64,000 nt of DNA from Dyadobacter sp. CECT 9275 (GTDB lineage Bacteria; Bacteroidota; Bacteroidia; Cytophagales; Spirosomataceae): assembly GCF_907164905.1 (NCBI RefSeq), contig NZ_CAJRAF010000004.1, positions 496,001 to 560,000 on the forward strand, given 5' to 3'. The position numbers were made by a program, and so were the translations under genes. Below are positions 1 to 7,718 of this stretch, in pieces. The number at the start of each line of letters is the position of its first letter. The first letter of the stretch is position 1. Below the pieces are notes generated by a model that was not told the DNA's origin, did not search any database, and was given only the letters and a program-made list of their open reading frames with translations.

Positions 1-2
1 AC

Positions 3-716
3 CTGTACGGGTCAGACAAAGGTGTCGACAATATCACCCTCGTAACCGGGCGCGTATGGTACAATAGCTGGACTACAAAGATCATCGAGTTTCCAACTTA
101 TACCCAAAGTGTTGACTACGACTCTTTTGTAATTACTACACAGGATGCCGCCGAGTTCAAAGTTGACCCTAAACTGAACTATCACATTAACCCTGACAAG
201 GTTCCTCAGATTTACCGTCAATACCGCAGGCCTCTGGGAGAAATCGAGCAAGGATTTATGAAAAATACCATATATGATGCGTACCGGATTGCCGCCAACT
301 CCTTCACATCCGACAGCGTGATGTCCAACCGGGAAGTGTTTGAGGACCGTGTGCAGAACGTACTCACCAAAACCCTGGGAAAGGATGGCTTTGTATACGA
401 TCAGCTGACTTCGGCTATTACGCCTCCACCCTCATTGAGGCAGATGATCGACGAAAAAAATACGTCCATTCAGGCCCGCCTGAAAGCCGAAAACATGGCT
501 AAACAAGCTGAGGCCGAAGCCAAGGTACTCATCGCGAAAGCGGAAGGGCAAGCCAAAGCCACCCTCATTAAAGCGCGTGCAGAAGCGGAGGCAAATCAGC
601 TCCGTCAGAAAACACTCACCCCATTACTGATACAACAGGAATGGGTGGCCAAATGGAATGGAGTACTTCCTACTACCAGCGCAGGCGGAGCCAGTCTGAT
701 GCTTGGTATTAAATAA
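3..716 (+). CDS. SPFH/Band 7 (prohibitin-like) protein, C-terminal part
   Basis: The frame is open from the window edge, so the N-terminus, with any membrane anchor, is missing; about 237 residues are visible. The visible part starts inside a Band 7 domain (VTGRVWYNSWTTKIIEFP, then YDSFVITTQDAAEFKVDPKL) and runs into a long Ala/Glu/Lys-rich coiled coil with KAENMAKQAEAEAK and AEGQAKATLIKARAE. This is the usual layout of prohibitin and flotillin relatives, which assemble into large membrane-bound rings and scaffold membrane proteins or proteases. The C-terminal tail is Gly/Ser rich. The next gene lies on the opposite strand, so no operon partner is visible. The family call is firm; which SPFH subgroup it belongs to cannot be told without the N-terminus. 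Confidence 0.85.
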   Translation: MYGSDKGVDNITLVTGRVWYNSWTTKIIEFPTYTQSVDYDSFVITTQDAAEFKVDPKLNYHINPDKVPQIYRQYRRPLGEIEQGFMKNTIYDAYRIAANSFTSDSVMSNREVFEDRVQNVLTKTLGKDGFVYDQLTSAITPPPSLRQMIDEKNTSIQARLKAENMAKQAEAEAKVLIAKAEGQAKATLIKARAEAEANQLRQKTLTPLLIQQEWVAKWNGVLPTTSAGGASLMLGIK

Positions 717-760
717 AACTTTGCGGGACCAGCCCTGGTCTTTGGCAAATGTATTACAGA

Positions 761-1396
761 TTATTCATTCAAAAAATCCAGCAGGCCAGCGGTAGAAATC
801 CCACCCGGATTGATCCCTGGCTTGCCTTCGGGTATCGGTATTCCCAATTTCGCGTAATACTCCACCCACACCGGGAAGTATTCATTTTTCCCCGGCTGCT
901 TAAAGGTCATGGGTTCCAGCCTAAAGAAATCCTTTCCATGGTTGGCTTCCTTGAAAGCGTCGTATATCAGCTCAGAGCAATAGTATTTACCATTTGCATA
1001 CAGAAAAGTATCGTCATAGGGTGTTTTTAGTTTTGCAACAGAAAAATTTACAGCCTCGTTTACCAATGACCTGTAATTCTCTTTCACCCTTCCCACGAGC
1101 ACTTTATTGGAAGTTCGGCTCATAAACTTACTCAATTGGGTAAGCTGCACTTCATTGCCAATCGCCTCGATGATATAAATACTATCCTGACGAACATATA
1201 CCATGCCAATGTGTGAGAAATGATTACCCTGATAGCTTTTTGTGACCTGCTCAATAGCATCGCATAAAGGCCCACAGTCCAGATCCTGAAATAGCAGATC
1301 TCCCGTTTGAAGTTTCATTCCGGAAGATAACTGCGCCATCGTATCAGACGGGTTCCAGCCTATCAAGATGGCAATAATCCAAAACGTTTTTCGCAT
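761..1396 (-). CDS. YiiX/YebB-like permuted NlpC/P60 cysteine hydrolase, exported
   Basis: A 211-residue protein with a signal peptide (about residues 1-21, ending TMAQ). TGDLLFQ (31-37) followed by SHIGMV with His62, and YYCSELI with Cys140, match the circularly permuted papain-like NlpC/P60 fold of YiiX/YebB proteins: the catalytic His lies N-terminal and the Cys C-terminal, the reverse of ordinary NlpC/P60. The known fold suggests cleavage of an amide or thioester bond in a cell-wall peptide or lipid; the substrate is unknown. The protein is probably periplasmic or a lipid-side envelope enzyme. It is a single gene, convergent with the SPFH gene. Confidence 0.82.
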   Translation of the reverse strand: MRKTFWIIAILIGWNPSDTMAQLSSGMKLQTGDLLFQDLDCGPLCDAIEQVTKSYQGNHFSHIGMVYVRQDSIYIIEAIGNEVQLTQLSKFMSRTSNKVLVGRVKENYRSLVNEAVNFSVAKLKTPYDDTFLYANGKYYCSELIYDAFKEANHGKDFFRLEPMTFKQPGKNEYFPVWVEYYAKLGIPIPEGKPGINPGGISTAGLLDFLNE

Positions 1397-1750
1397 TTTT
1401 CTTCACTTTTTCAAATCCTGAATGTAGTAAAAAGACCGGATATCTGCCCCCCCCATCATTTAAATAGACGGCGTGACTTACAAATAAATCGGGCTCGGAA
1501 AGATACCCGCCCCTTACCGAATGTCGCAATTCCCCCCTCACTTTGTCTGAAACAGCATCCTTAAAAGTGGTTAAATAACAGTTAGTTTGTAGGATCGCAA
1601 CCCTGTACCAAATTGATGAAAGCCAATGATTTCAAAGAAAATTAACGGCATGTGTCCGGATTTTGAAAATCCGGATGTCATTTTAAAAGTAAACATAACA
1701 CAAGTCAGATAACGTAAAGAACCAGTATCTAAAGTCAAAATCAAAGATTT
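1397..1750. other. Intergenic region with a perfect palindrome
   Basis: A 354-base stretch between divergent genes, so it should hold promoters for both the hydrolase and doxX. A short minus-strand frame at 1344-1541 has no protein-like features and is treated as noise. The only clear structure is the palindrome at 1655-1675. I found no TAnnTTTG box close to either start. Confidence 0.5.
1655..1675. promoter_or_regulatory. 21-base palindrome, operator candidate
   Basis: TCCGGATTTT and AAAATCCGGA flank a single central G, giving a perfect 10+1+10 palindrome about 75 bases before the doxX start. There is no T-tract of terminator type outside the arms and the centre is too tight for a hairpin loop, so a protein-binding site is more likely than a terminator. 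The regulator is unknown. Confidence 0.4.
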
Positions 1751-2128
1751 ATGAAAATTGCCGTAATGATTGTCCGAATACTCATGGGCTTAATTTTTTC
1801 AGCTTCCGCAATAGCCGTGCTTTTTAAGCTCGTTCCGCAGCCGGAGCTCCATGGTCCCGTCAAAACATTTAATGAAGGCATTGCCGCAGCAGGCTATTTT
1901 ATTCCCATGCTGAAAAGTATAGAGCTGATTTGCGGACTGCTTTTAATCTCAGGACGCTTTATTTCTCTGGTTACGCTGGTATTGCTGCCTATTACGATCA
2001 ATATTTTTGCCTTTCACGCCTTTCTTGCTCCTGAGGGGCTGCCTGTCGCCATATTCCTGCTTCTTGGAAATATTTTCCTGGCTTACGTTTACCGTAGAAA
2101 TTACGATGCCCTGCTGATCGCAAAATAA
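1751..2128 (+). CDS. DoxX-family membrane protein
   Basis: A 125-residue protein with four hydrophobic segments (about 5-25, 48-68, 72-92, 97-115), the size and topology of the small DoxX/DoxD-like family. It starts MKIAVMIVRILMGLIFSASA with no cleavable signal. Family members are linked to thiosulfate:quinone oxidation, redox stress or unknown membrane roles; nothing here picks one. It is followed 46 bases later by a small gene on the same strand, which may be co-transcribed. Confidence 0.8.
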   Translation: MKIAVMIVRILMGLIFSASAIAVLFKLVPQPELHGPVKTFNEGIAAAGYFIPMLKSIELICGLLLISGRFISLVTLVLLPITINIFAFHAFLAPEGLPVAIFLLLGNIFLAYVYRRNYDALLIAK

Positions 2129-2174
2129 GAGGAACCTCTTTGTATTTACTCCTGGTCAGACAAAAAACGAGACA

Positions 2175-2450
2175 ATGGTAGAGGTTTTTAAAACTAATGT
2201 GATGAATCAGCGTCAGGCGGAGTTGATACTCCATCAGATACACCTATTCTTCAGCTATCATTCGGTTAACTTCGATCTGGAGGATTGCGATAAAATATTA
2301 AGGATACAGACTCTAAGAGGCACGATAAATGCATCAGCAGTAATCGGCATACTAAACAACTCAGGATTCCGTGCAGAGCTTTTGCCCGACCAAATCCACA
2401 TCAATTCGGGCAACATGCCAGGCAAATACTTACTGTGCAACCCGGCGTAA
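2175..2450 (+). CDS. Small conserved protein resembling a heavy-metal-associated fold
   Basis: A 91-residue cytosolic protein. The stretch VNFDLEDCDKILRIQT followed by INASAVIGILNNSGFRAELL reads like the second half of a ferredoxin-like (HMA/copper-chaperone) fold. The CxxC metal site of true HMA domains is absent; only a single Cys in LEDCDK and one near the C-terminus are present. I take it as a real gene because of its composition and its position after doxX, but its function is unknown. A start at the internal Met10 is also possible. Confidence 0.65.
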   Translation: MVEVFKTNVMNQRQAELILHQIHLFFSYHSVNFDLEDCDKILRIQTLRGTINASAVIGILNNSGFRAELLPDQIHINSGNMPGKYLLCNPA

Positions 2451-2608
2451 AAAATTAATAATCAGTATTAAAATAATTTAATAAAATTTATTGAAATTTC
2501 AGTAAAGAATCTGTTTCCAATCTTACAGGAAAGCTCGAAAAGAGTTAGTAATATACTTCATAATCAATAAATTAAATCACACTATTTTCAACCAAACCAC
2601 CAACAAGC

Positions 2609-3046
2609 ATGACAACTATTAATCCTTACCTTAATTTCAGCGGCAACACCGAAGAGGCATTCAATTTTTACAAATCCGTTTTTGGCGGAGAGTTTACGAT
2701 GGTCCAACGTTTTGGCGAGGGCGCGCCAGGCCAGGAAACTCCTATTGAGGACCGTGACAAAATCATGCATATTTCCTTGCCCATCGGGAGCGGCAATATG
2801 ATCATGGGAACGGACGCAACGGAATCCATGGGCTTTAAACTAACAGTCGGGAATAATGTGTACATCTGTGTTTCACCAGATAGCCGCGAGGAAGCCGACA
2901 GGCTGTTTAGCGGCCTGTCCGAAGGCGGTTTTATTGAAATGGAGCTTCAGGATATGTTCTGGGGAGCATATTACGGCAGTTTTAAGGACAAATTCGGCAT
3001 CCAGTGGATGATCAACTATGTGGACAGCAGCCGTTTCGCGGAGTAA
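2609..3046 (+). CDS. VOC-superfamily protein (PhnB/glyoxalase-like)
   Basis: A 145-residue single-domain protein. NPYLNFSGNTEEAFNFYKSV followed by FGGEF is the standard N-terminal motif of PhnB-like VOC proteins, and the C-terminal part (DMFWGAYYGSFKDKFGIQW) matches the second beta-alpha-beta-beta-beta unit, with the usual W-G-x-x-Y-G-x-F-x-D-x-F-G-I-x-W pattern. Such proteins are often annotated as 3-demethylubiquinone methyltransferase-like or bleomycin-resistance-like, but most have no proven substrate. It is followed 30 bases later by two SRPBCC genes, a common Bacteroidota grouping of small ligand-binding proteins. Confidence 0.85.
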   Translation: MTTINPYLNFSGNTEEAFNFYKSVFGGEFTMVQRFGEGAPGQETPIEDRDKIMHISLPIGSGNMIMGTDATESMGFKLTVGNNVYICVSPDSREEADRLFSGLSEGGFIEMELQDMFWGAYYGSFKDKFGIQWMINYVDSSRFAE

Positions 3047-3076
3047 TGCAACGTTCAGTTCTAAACCAAACAGAAA

Positions 3077-3616
3077 ATGAAAATAATAAAGAAGATCCTC
3101 ATTGTCATAGCGGCTATTATTATCCTGCTGCTGGTGGTTGCACTTTTTACCAAAAAGGACTATACCATTGAACGCAACGTTACCATCAATAAGCCCAAAC
3201 AGGAAGTTTTTGACTACATCAGGCTCCTCAAAAACCAGAGCTACTACAGTGTGTGGGTAATGAGAGATCCGCAGGTGAAAAGGGAATTCAAAGGCACAGA
3301 CGGAACCGAAGGTTTTGTGACCACCTGGGAAAGTACCATGGACGAAGTGGGAAAAGGCGAACAGGAAATCACCAAAGTAGTGGACGGGGAGGCAGTTGAT
3401 TCGCATCTTCATTTTATCAAGCCATTTGAAGGACAAGCCAACGCTTCCATGACAACACAGGCCATTTCTGATACTCAAACCAAAGTAAACTGGAAGTTCA
3501 GCAGCAGCATGGCTTACCCGATGAATATTATGCTGGTATTTATCAGCATGGAGGACATGCTGGGGAAAGACATGTCCGACGGCCTTCACAATTTGAAAGC
3601 AATACTTGAAAAATAA
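3077..3616 (+). CDS. SRPBCC-family protein with N-terminal membrane anchor
   Basis: A 179-residue protein. Residues 4-24 form one hydrophobic helix (ILIVIAAIIILLLVVALF), then YTIERNVTINKPKQEVFDYI opens an SRPBCC (START/Bet v 1-like) domain that runs to the end with alternating strands and a long C-terminal helix (EDMLGKDMSDGLHNLKAILE). The fold binds hydrophobic ligands in a deep cavity. The single helix could be an uncleaved anchor. It is probably co-transcribed with the VOC gene and the next SRPBCC gene. The ligand is unknown. Confidence 0.82.
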   Translation: MKIIKKILIVIAAIIILLLVVALFTKKDYTIERNVTINKPKQEVFDYIRLLKNQSYYSVWVMRDPQVKREFKGTDGTEGFVTTWESTMDEVGKGEQEITKVVDGEAVDSHLHFIKPFEGQANASMTTQAISDTQTKVNWKFSSSMAYPMNIMLVFISMEDMLGKDMSDGLHNLKAILEK

Positions 3617-3663
3617 TCGCCGAAACCATGAAGGCACAGAATTTCACATTGATCTGATAAACT

Positions 3664-4113
3664 ATGGAAAAGAAACGAATTAAAAAATCAATCACTATTG
3701 ATGCTTCAAAAGAAAAGGTTTGGGACGTGCTCATGCTGGATAATTATAACAGCATCTGGTACGCCTGCTTCTCGGAAGGAACGGTGGCCGTAACCGACTG
3801 GCAAGTAGGCAGCAAGGTCATTTTTAAGGATGGCTCAGAAAACGGGCTTATCGGTACGGTCATGATTAATGAACCTTCCAAAATGCTTTCGGTTACCTAC
3901 ACCGGAATGCTGGAAGGGGGAAAAGAAGACTATGAAAGTGAAGCAGCAAAAGATTTTGCAGGAAGTGAGGAGACCTATGTCCTTTCCGAAAACAACAACG
4001 TGACTACACTTGATATATCGGTGGATATGGGTGCAGATTACTTTGACATGATGACCGAAGCCTGGGACCATGCCCTTGTTAGCATCAAGGAATTATCCGA
4101 AAACAAAAACTGA
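3664..4113 (+). CDS. SRPBCC-domain protein (AHSA1/START-like), cytosolic
   Basis: A 149-residue protein opening with KKSITIDASKEKVWDVLM, the typical AHSA1/SRPBCC first strand and helix, and ending with the long helix FDMMTEAWDHALVSIKELSE. It lacks the membrane helix of the upstream paralogue. Its role is unknown; AHSA1-like proteins bind hydrophobic ligands or act as chaperone cofactors. It is the last gene of the VOC-SRPBCC-SRPBCC run and ends in a strong hairpin terminator. Confidence 0.82.
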   Translation: MEKKRIKKSITIDASKEKVWDVLMLDNYNSIWYACFSEGTVAVTDWQVGSKVIFKDGSENGLIGTVMINEPSKMLSVTYTGMLEGGKEDYESEAAKDFAGSEETYVLSENNNVTTLDISVDMGADYFDMMTEAWDHALVSIKELSENKN

Positions 4114-4140
4114 GCGGGTGGCATAAAACCCGCTCAGTTT
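4107..4140. terminator. Bidirectional hairpin terminator
   Basis: Perfect 13-bp arms (AAACTGAGCGGGT at 4107-4119, ACCCGCTCAGTTT at 4128-4140) with an 8-base loop, lying between convergent genes. Read on the minus strand, the stem is followed by TTTTTGTTTT-type sequence, so it clearly ends the BON gene; it also serves the SRPBCC gene. Confidence 0.85.
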
Positions 4141-4160
4141 AAACCATCTGTTCCAGAATG

Positions 4161-4613
4161 TCAGCGCATGCTGTTTCTAGGAAAAGTGAGGTTATTGCAT
4201 ATCCTTCTGACACCAAAAATACGGTCGACAGATTGAAAAGCGAGATTTCGCTCCGTTTCGGAATAAACTTTACCTTCCAGAAAAACCCTTCCCCGGCTCA
4301 CTTTTACCTCAATCTCATCATCATGAATAAAAGTGGAGTGTAAGGCATTTTTAATGGTTTTTGCCAGTTGGCAATCAGCATCCGTTTCCATCATATCCGG
4401 ATCCACTGTAAGGTCTGTAAGGATGCTCAGATTTTCATAGCGGCTTAATACTTCCAACAAATCGTTCCGGTTCTGGTGACTGTCTATACTCCCCACCAGG
4501 ATAGCTATTCCATTTTCTATGGAAATGTCTATCCTGTTCAAAGATTCCCTCAGAGCAGGTTTTTCAGCGAGAATAGCATATATCTCTGTTTTAATTTCGT
4601 TGTCAGTTTTCAT
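4161..4613 (-). CDS. BON-domain protein
   Basis: A 150-residue protein with two BON-like units: LRESLNRIDISIENGIAILV and ALHSTFIHDDEIEVKVSRGR with VFLEGKVYSETERNLAFQSV. Each has the alpha-beta pattern and the central Gly of BON domains, which bind phospholipid membranes and occur in OsmY-like stress proteins. There is no signal peptide, so it may be cytosolic or bind the inner membrane face, as LysM/BON proteins can. A fair Shine-Dalgarno (AGAGGAG, six bases before ATG) supports the start. Confidence 0.82.
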   Translation of the reverse strand: MKTDNEIKTEIYAILAEKPALRESLNRIDISIENGIAILVGSIDSHQNRNDLLEVLSRYENLSILTDLTVDPDMMETDADCQLAKTIKNALHSTFIHDDEIEVKVSRGRVFLEGKVYSETERNLAFQSVDRIFGVRRICNNLTFPRNSMR

Positions 4614-4932
4614 GATTCACTCCTCTTTTAGCTTACAAATACTGAATGTCAACTACACGCCTGACCTTTTTAGGGAGAACTGAACGAAGCAATGTTCGAA
4701 TGAATTGAGGCGCAATTCCACAGAAGAACATATCATAAAATTCCCCAAATCCGCATAAACAACAAATGATCAGTATCAAGAAAGTGAATGATATCGATCA
4801 CGAAGAGAAGTAAAAAACTATTTCTGAATAAAATACAAACGCAAAAAAGATTGCAAAAGTTACATAAAAGACCGATCAAATACAAAAAAAATTAACGTCA
4901 TGTTAGCCTGTGCGGGCCGTTACTTGCACGGT
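4614..4932. other. Intergenic region, no gene seen
   Basis: About 320 AT-rich bases between the start of the BON gene and the end of the flavoprotein gene on the same strand. It should contain the BON promoter, but no good TTTG / TAnnTTTG pair was found. No small frame with protein character and no strong hairpin. Confidence 0.4.
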
Positions 4933-6378
4933 TTAGAAAATATCCTTCAAGGCCCTGATAGCTGCGTGATACCCGCACATGCCATGCACGCCTCCTCCTG
5001 GAGGTGTTGAGGACGAACAGAGATAGAGCCCTTTAGCAGAAGTACGGTAGGGCGAGGTGCTCAGAACCGGGCGTGAGAAATGCTGCCAGATATCCTGGAC
5101 GCCTCCGTTAATATCTCCGCCCACATAGTTGGGGTTATAGGCTTCCATTTCTGATGCATTCATGGTATGCCTCGCCAGGATGGTTTCACGAAAACCGGGA
5201 GCAAAGCGCTCCATCTGGTTCTCAATAACGCGCGTCTGGTCCTGGCTTAGTCCGGAAGGAACGTGGCAATAAGCCCAGGCGGTATGTAATCCTTCAGGTG
5301 CCCTTGAAGTGTCAAACAAACTAGGTTGTGAAAACAATACGAAAGGCCTTTCTGCCGCCTTCCCGTTGGCAATTTTTTTTTCCGAGTCGGCTATTTCTTC
5401 GAAACTCCCTCCGATATGCACAGTGCCTGCCCGTCTGCAATCGGGATTGGAAAAAGGGACCGGCTCCTTTAGTGCCCAGTCAACTTTAAAGACCCCCATT
5501 CCGTATCTGTACTTGCGCAGTCTTTTAGTGTAACGTCCACTCAGATTTTTCCCGGCAATTTTTAACAGTTGGCTGGGTGTTACATCCATTAATACTACTT
5601 TTGAAGTCGGTAATTCCTCTAGATCCTTAACACAAAAACCTGTTTGCACTTCCCCCCCTATGGACCCATAGTAGGATAAAAGTGCATTGGCCAGTGACTG
5701 AGAGCCTCCCTTAACAACCGGCCAGTTGGCCAGATGAGCGGCACCCATGAGCATCAGGCCGATTCCCGAGGTAAGCAGATGATCCAGTGGCTGCATACTG
5801 TGAGCTGCCATCCCCCCCCATAACCCACGGGCCTGCATGGTTTTAAACCTACCCGAAAGATGGGAGGCTGTAGTTATTGCCTGAAGGCCAAAGCGGCCAA
5901 GAGCAATGGGGTGCCTGGGCACGGGAAATGCACTGAGTAATTCCGGAAGGAGCTTGGGGATATCCTTCACCAACTGTTCCATCAGATCCAGATAAGGTTG
6001 GCGGTCAGTCCCCAAGCCATCGGCAGTATCCTTCAAGGAATGCCGGAGAACAGCCGCGGAGCCGTCGTCCAGCGGATGAGCAGCGGCAATTTCCGGATCC
6101 GCATAGGCAAGGCCATGCTGCTGAAGCGGGAGTGAACTGAAAAAAGGAGATATTCTGGCCATAGGATGAACTGCCGAACAGACATCGTGAACAAAGCCTG
6201 GTAGTGTCAGTTCCCTGGACCGCATTCCTCCCCCGATTTGCTCGCTGCCCTCGATCAGTAAAACGGTTAACCCGGCCTGCCGTAAAGTAATGGCTGCTGC
6301 AAGGCCATTCGGCCCCGAACCCACTACAACAGCATCATACGCAGACTTTGGCACGATCAAAGATTTTAAGTTCAACAA
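4933..6378 (-). CDS. Phytoene dehydrogenase-like FAD oxidoreductase
   Basis: A 481-residue protein with an N-terminal Rossmann FAD motif (VVVGSGPNGLAAAITLRQAG) followed by GGGMRSRELTLPGFVHDVCS, typical of the CrtI/amine-oxidase-like group, and the C-terminal FAD loop CSSSTPPGGGVHGMCGYHAA. This subgroup (COG1233) includes carotenoid desaturases and many uncharacterised oxidoreductases; it differs from the true CrtI in this window. Its start codon is uncertain: TTG at 6378 directly follows the DUF3037 stop, and a GTG at 6354 is the main alternative. It is the third gene of an operon with a HipA-like kinase and DUF3037. The substrate is unknown. Confidence 0.82.
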   Translation of the reverse strand: MLNLKSLIVPKSAYDAVVVGSGPNGLAAAITLRQAGLTVLLIEGSEQIGGGMRSRELTLPGFVHDVCSAVHPMARISPFFSSLPLQQHGLAYADPEIAAAHPLDDGSAAVLRHSLKDTADGLGTDRQPYLDLMEQLVKDIPKLLPELLSAFPVPRHPIALGRFGLQAITTASHLSGRFKTMQARGLWGGMAAHSMQPLDHLLTSGIGLMLMGAAHLANWPVVKGGSQSLANALLSYYGSIGGEVQTGFCVKDLEELPTSKVVLMDVTPSQLLKIAGKNLSGRYTKRLRKYRYGMGVFKVDWALKEPVPFSNPDCRRAGTVHIGGSFEEIADSEKKIANGKAAERPFVLFSQPSLFDTSRAPEGLHTAWAYCHVPSGLSQDQTRVIENQMERFAPGFRETILARHTMNASEMEAYNPNYVGGDINGGVQDIWQHFSRPVLSTSPYRTSAKGLYLCSSSTPPGGGVHGMCGYHAAIRALKDIF

Positions 6379-6768
6379 TCATTCGGAAATAACCAACTGC
6401 TTATACAGCTTTTCAAGCGTTTCAGCCGCATCCGTACAAAAACCCGGATGAACCCTGGAAGTCTGCAATATCGTGCTTCGCTGGGCAGTTAGCCAGCGGA
6501 AACGCGAAGCAGCCGGTAATTGCCCGATAGGCCCGGCCTCCCGGCCTCCATCGCATATTTTTTGGAGCGATGCCAGGTAAACTTTGATTTCCTCAGGGTC
6601 ACAACCAGCGGAGAAAGCTCTAATTCTTTTTTCATTTACATCTACCGAGGCTTTCAGGAAGCGCTGGCTTGCACAATACAGTATCACACCCACATTGAGA
6701 AACTCTTCACGCTCCACAATCGGTACCAACCGGATCACTGCATACTCAAATAAGTGTCTTTCTTGCAT
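6379..6768 (-). CDS. DUF3037 protein
   Basis: A 129-residue protein. FEYAVIRLVPIVEREEFLNVGVILYC near the N-terminus is the signature of DUF3037, a small family of unknown function. It overlaps the upstream HipA-like gene by 23 bases and abuts the downstream flavoprotein, so all three are almost certainly translated from one message. DUF3037 genes are regularly found beside HipA-like kinases (family knowledge), which suggests a partner or substrate relation, but no activity has been shown to my knowledge. Confidence 0.85.
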   Translation of the reverse strand: MQERHLFEYAVIRLVPIVEREEFLNVGVILYCASQRFLKASVDVNEKRIRAFSAGCDPEEIKVYLASLQKICDGGREAGPIGQLPAASRFRWLTAQRSTILQTSRVHPGFCTDAAETLEKLYKQLVISE

Positions 6769-7540
6769 ACTGTGCTTGCTTTACTAATATTTCAGATTCT
6801 GCCAGACGGTTCTCCAAAAAGCTGATGTAGATATCCCTGTATGCTGCTGCGCTTTCAAAGGTAGGATCTTTCAAAAGCCATTCGTCCGGAATGAGGGCCA
6901 CCACAGCGCGGATATGCGCATGGGTTAATTTACTTCTGAACTCCTCATTCACAATATCCAGTTCGGTGGCATAGGGCAGCAGGACATGATCCTTTACCTG
7001 GGCAAAAGGTCTTCGGGATTGCTCTTCCCAGTTTTGCCAGGAATGGTGAAAATAAAGGGCTGCACCATGGTCAATCAGCCACAGCTCCTTGTGCCACATC
7101 AGCATATTGGTATTCCGGGCGGTGCGGTCAACATTGGTCAGGAAACAATCCAGCCATACTATTTTGGAAGCCAGCAAAGGATCAATGGGATATACCACCG
7201 GATCAAATGTAATAGCTCCTGAAAGATAGTGTACTCCCAGATTTCTGCCTTCGCTTGCCCGTAGCAGATCCTGAATTTCCTCGTCGGGCTCGGTACGGCC
7301 AAAGGCTTCATCCAGCTCCGCAAATACCATTTCGGGTACCCGGAGCCCCAGATAGCGCGCTATCTCCCCTCCGATCAGCTCTGCAATCAGCGCTTTCACC
7401 CCCTGACCCGCTCCCCGGAACTTAAGCACATACAGAAAATCATCATCGGCTTCTACAATAGCCGGGAGCGACCCTCCTTCTCTGAGAGGAGTTACGTAAC
7501 GCGTCACCTGGACCTGTCGCAACTGGCGTTCCTCCTTCAT
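6746..7540 (-). CDS. HipA-like kinase-fold protein (stand-alone)
   Basis: A 264-residue protein. Lys40 in DFLYVLKFRG fits the ATP-binding lysine; WLDCFLTNVDRTARNTNML supplies Asp138 and Asn143/145 in the position of the HipA catalytic loop; LWLIDHGAALYF supplies Asp157 as the metal ligand. It is shorter than HipA toxins (about 440 residues) and lacks the N-terminal HipA domain and any HipB partner, so it belongs to the HipA-like kinase family that pairs with DUF3037 rather than to a classical toxin-antitoxin. ATG at 7540 is clear. It is the first gene of the operon. Confidence 0.8.
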   Translation of the reverse strand: MKEERQLRQVQVTRYVTPLREGGSLPAIVEADDDFLYVLKFRGAGQGVKALIAELIGGEIARYLGLRVPEMVFAELDEAFGRTEPDEEIQDLLRASEGRNLGVHYLSGAITFDPVVYPIDPLLASKIVWLDCFLTNVDRTARNTNMLMWHKELWLIDHGAALYFHHSWQNWEEQSRRPFAQVKDHVLLPYATELDIVNEEFRSKLTHAHIRAVVALIPDEWLLKDPTFESAAAYRDIYISFLENRLAESEILVKQAQYARKTLI

Positions 7541-7626
7541 GCGGTATATTGTTTTGGAAAGATTAAAAATTTAAAGATAGTATATGTGGCCGGATAGATA
7601 TATCTTTTCCTTCTATTATAAAACAG

Positions 7627-7657
7627 AGAAGCTCCCATACTCATGCTGGGAGCTTCT
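7627..7657 (-). terminator. Hairpin terminator of the efflux operon
   Basis: Perfect 11-bp arms (AGAAGCTCCCA at 7627-7637, TGGGAGCTTCT at 7647-7657) with a 9-base loop, 62 bases past the stop of the MFS gene. On the minus strand it is followed by CTGTTTTATAA, a partial T-tract. Confidence 0.75.
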
Positions 7658-7718
7658 TCTAAAATACTACTACACTTACTTATATAAACAACTGATTAGA
7701 TTCTGATTACACTCCTGC

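Noticed and set aside
749..1030. Plus-strand frame of 93 codons after the SPFH gene
   Set aside because: Antisense to the YiiX-like hydrolase, which has a signal peptide and catalytic residues.
1344..1541. Minus-strand frame of 65 codons
   Set aside because: Overlaps the hydrolase start and has no structure or family motif.
2873..3637. Minus-strand frame of 254 codons
   Set aside because: It overlaps the end of the VOC gene and the whole first SRPBCC gene, both with clear family motifs; its translation is Cys/His/Phe-rich without domain sequence.
6746..7540. Classical HipBA toxin-antitoxin
   Set aside because: No HTH antitoxin gene is adjacent and the protein is too short for HipA; it is a DUF3037-linked HipA-like kinase.
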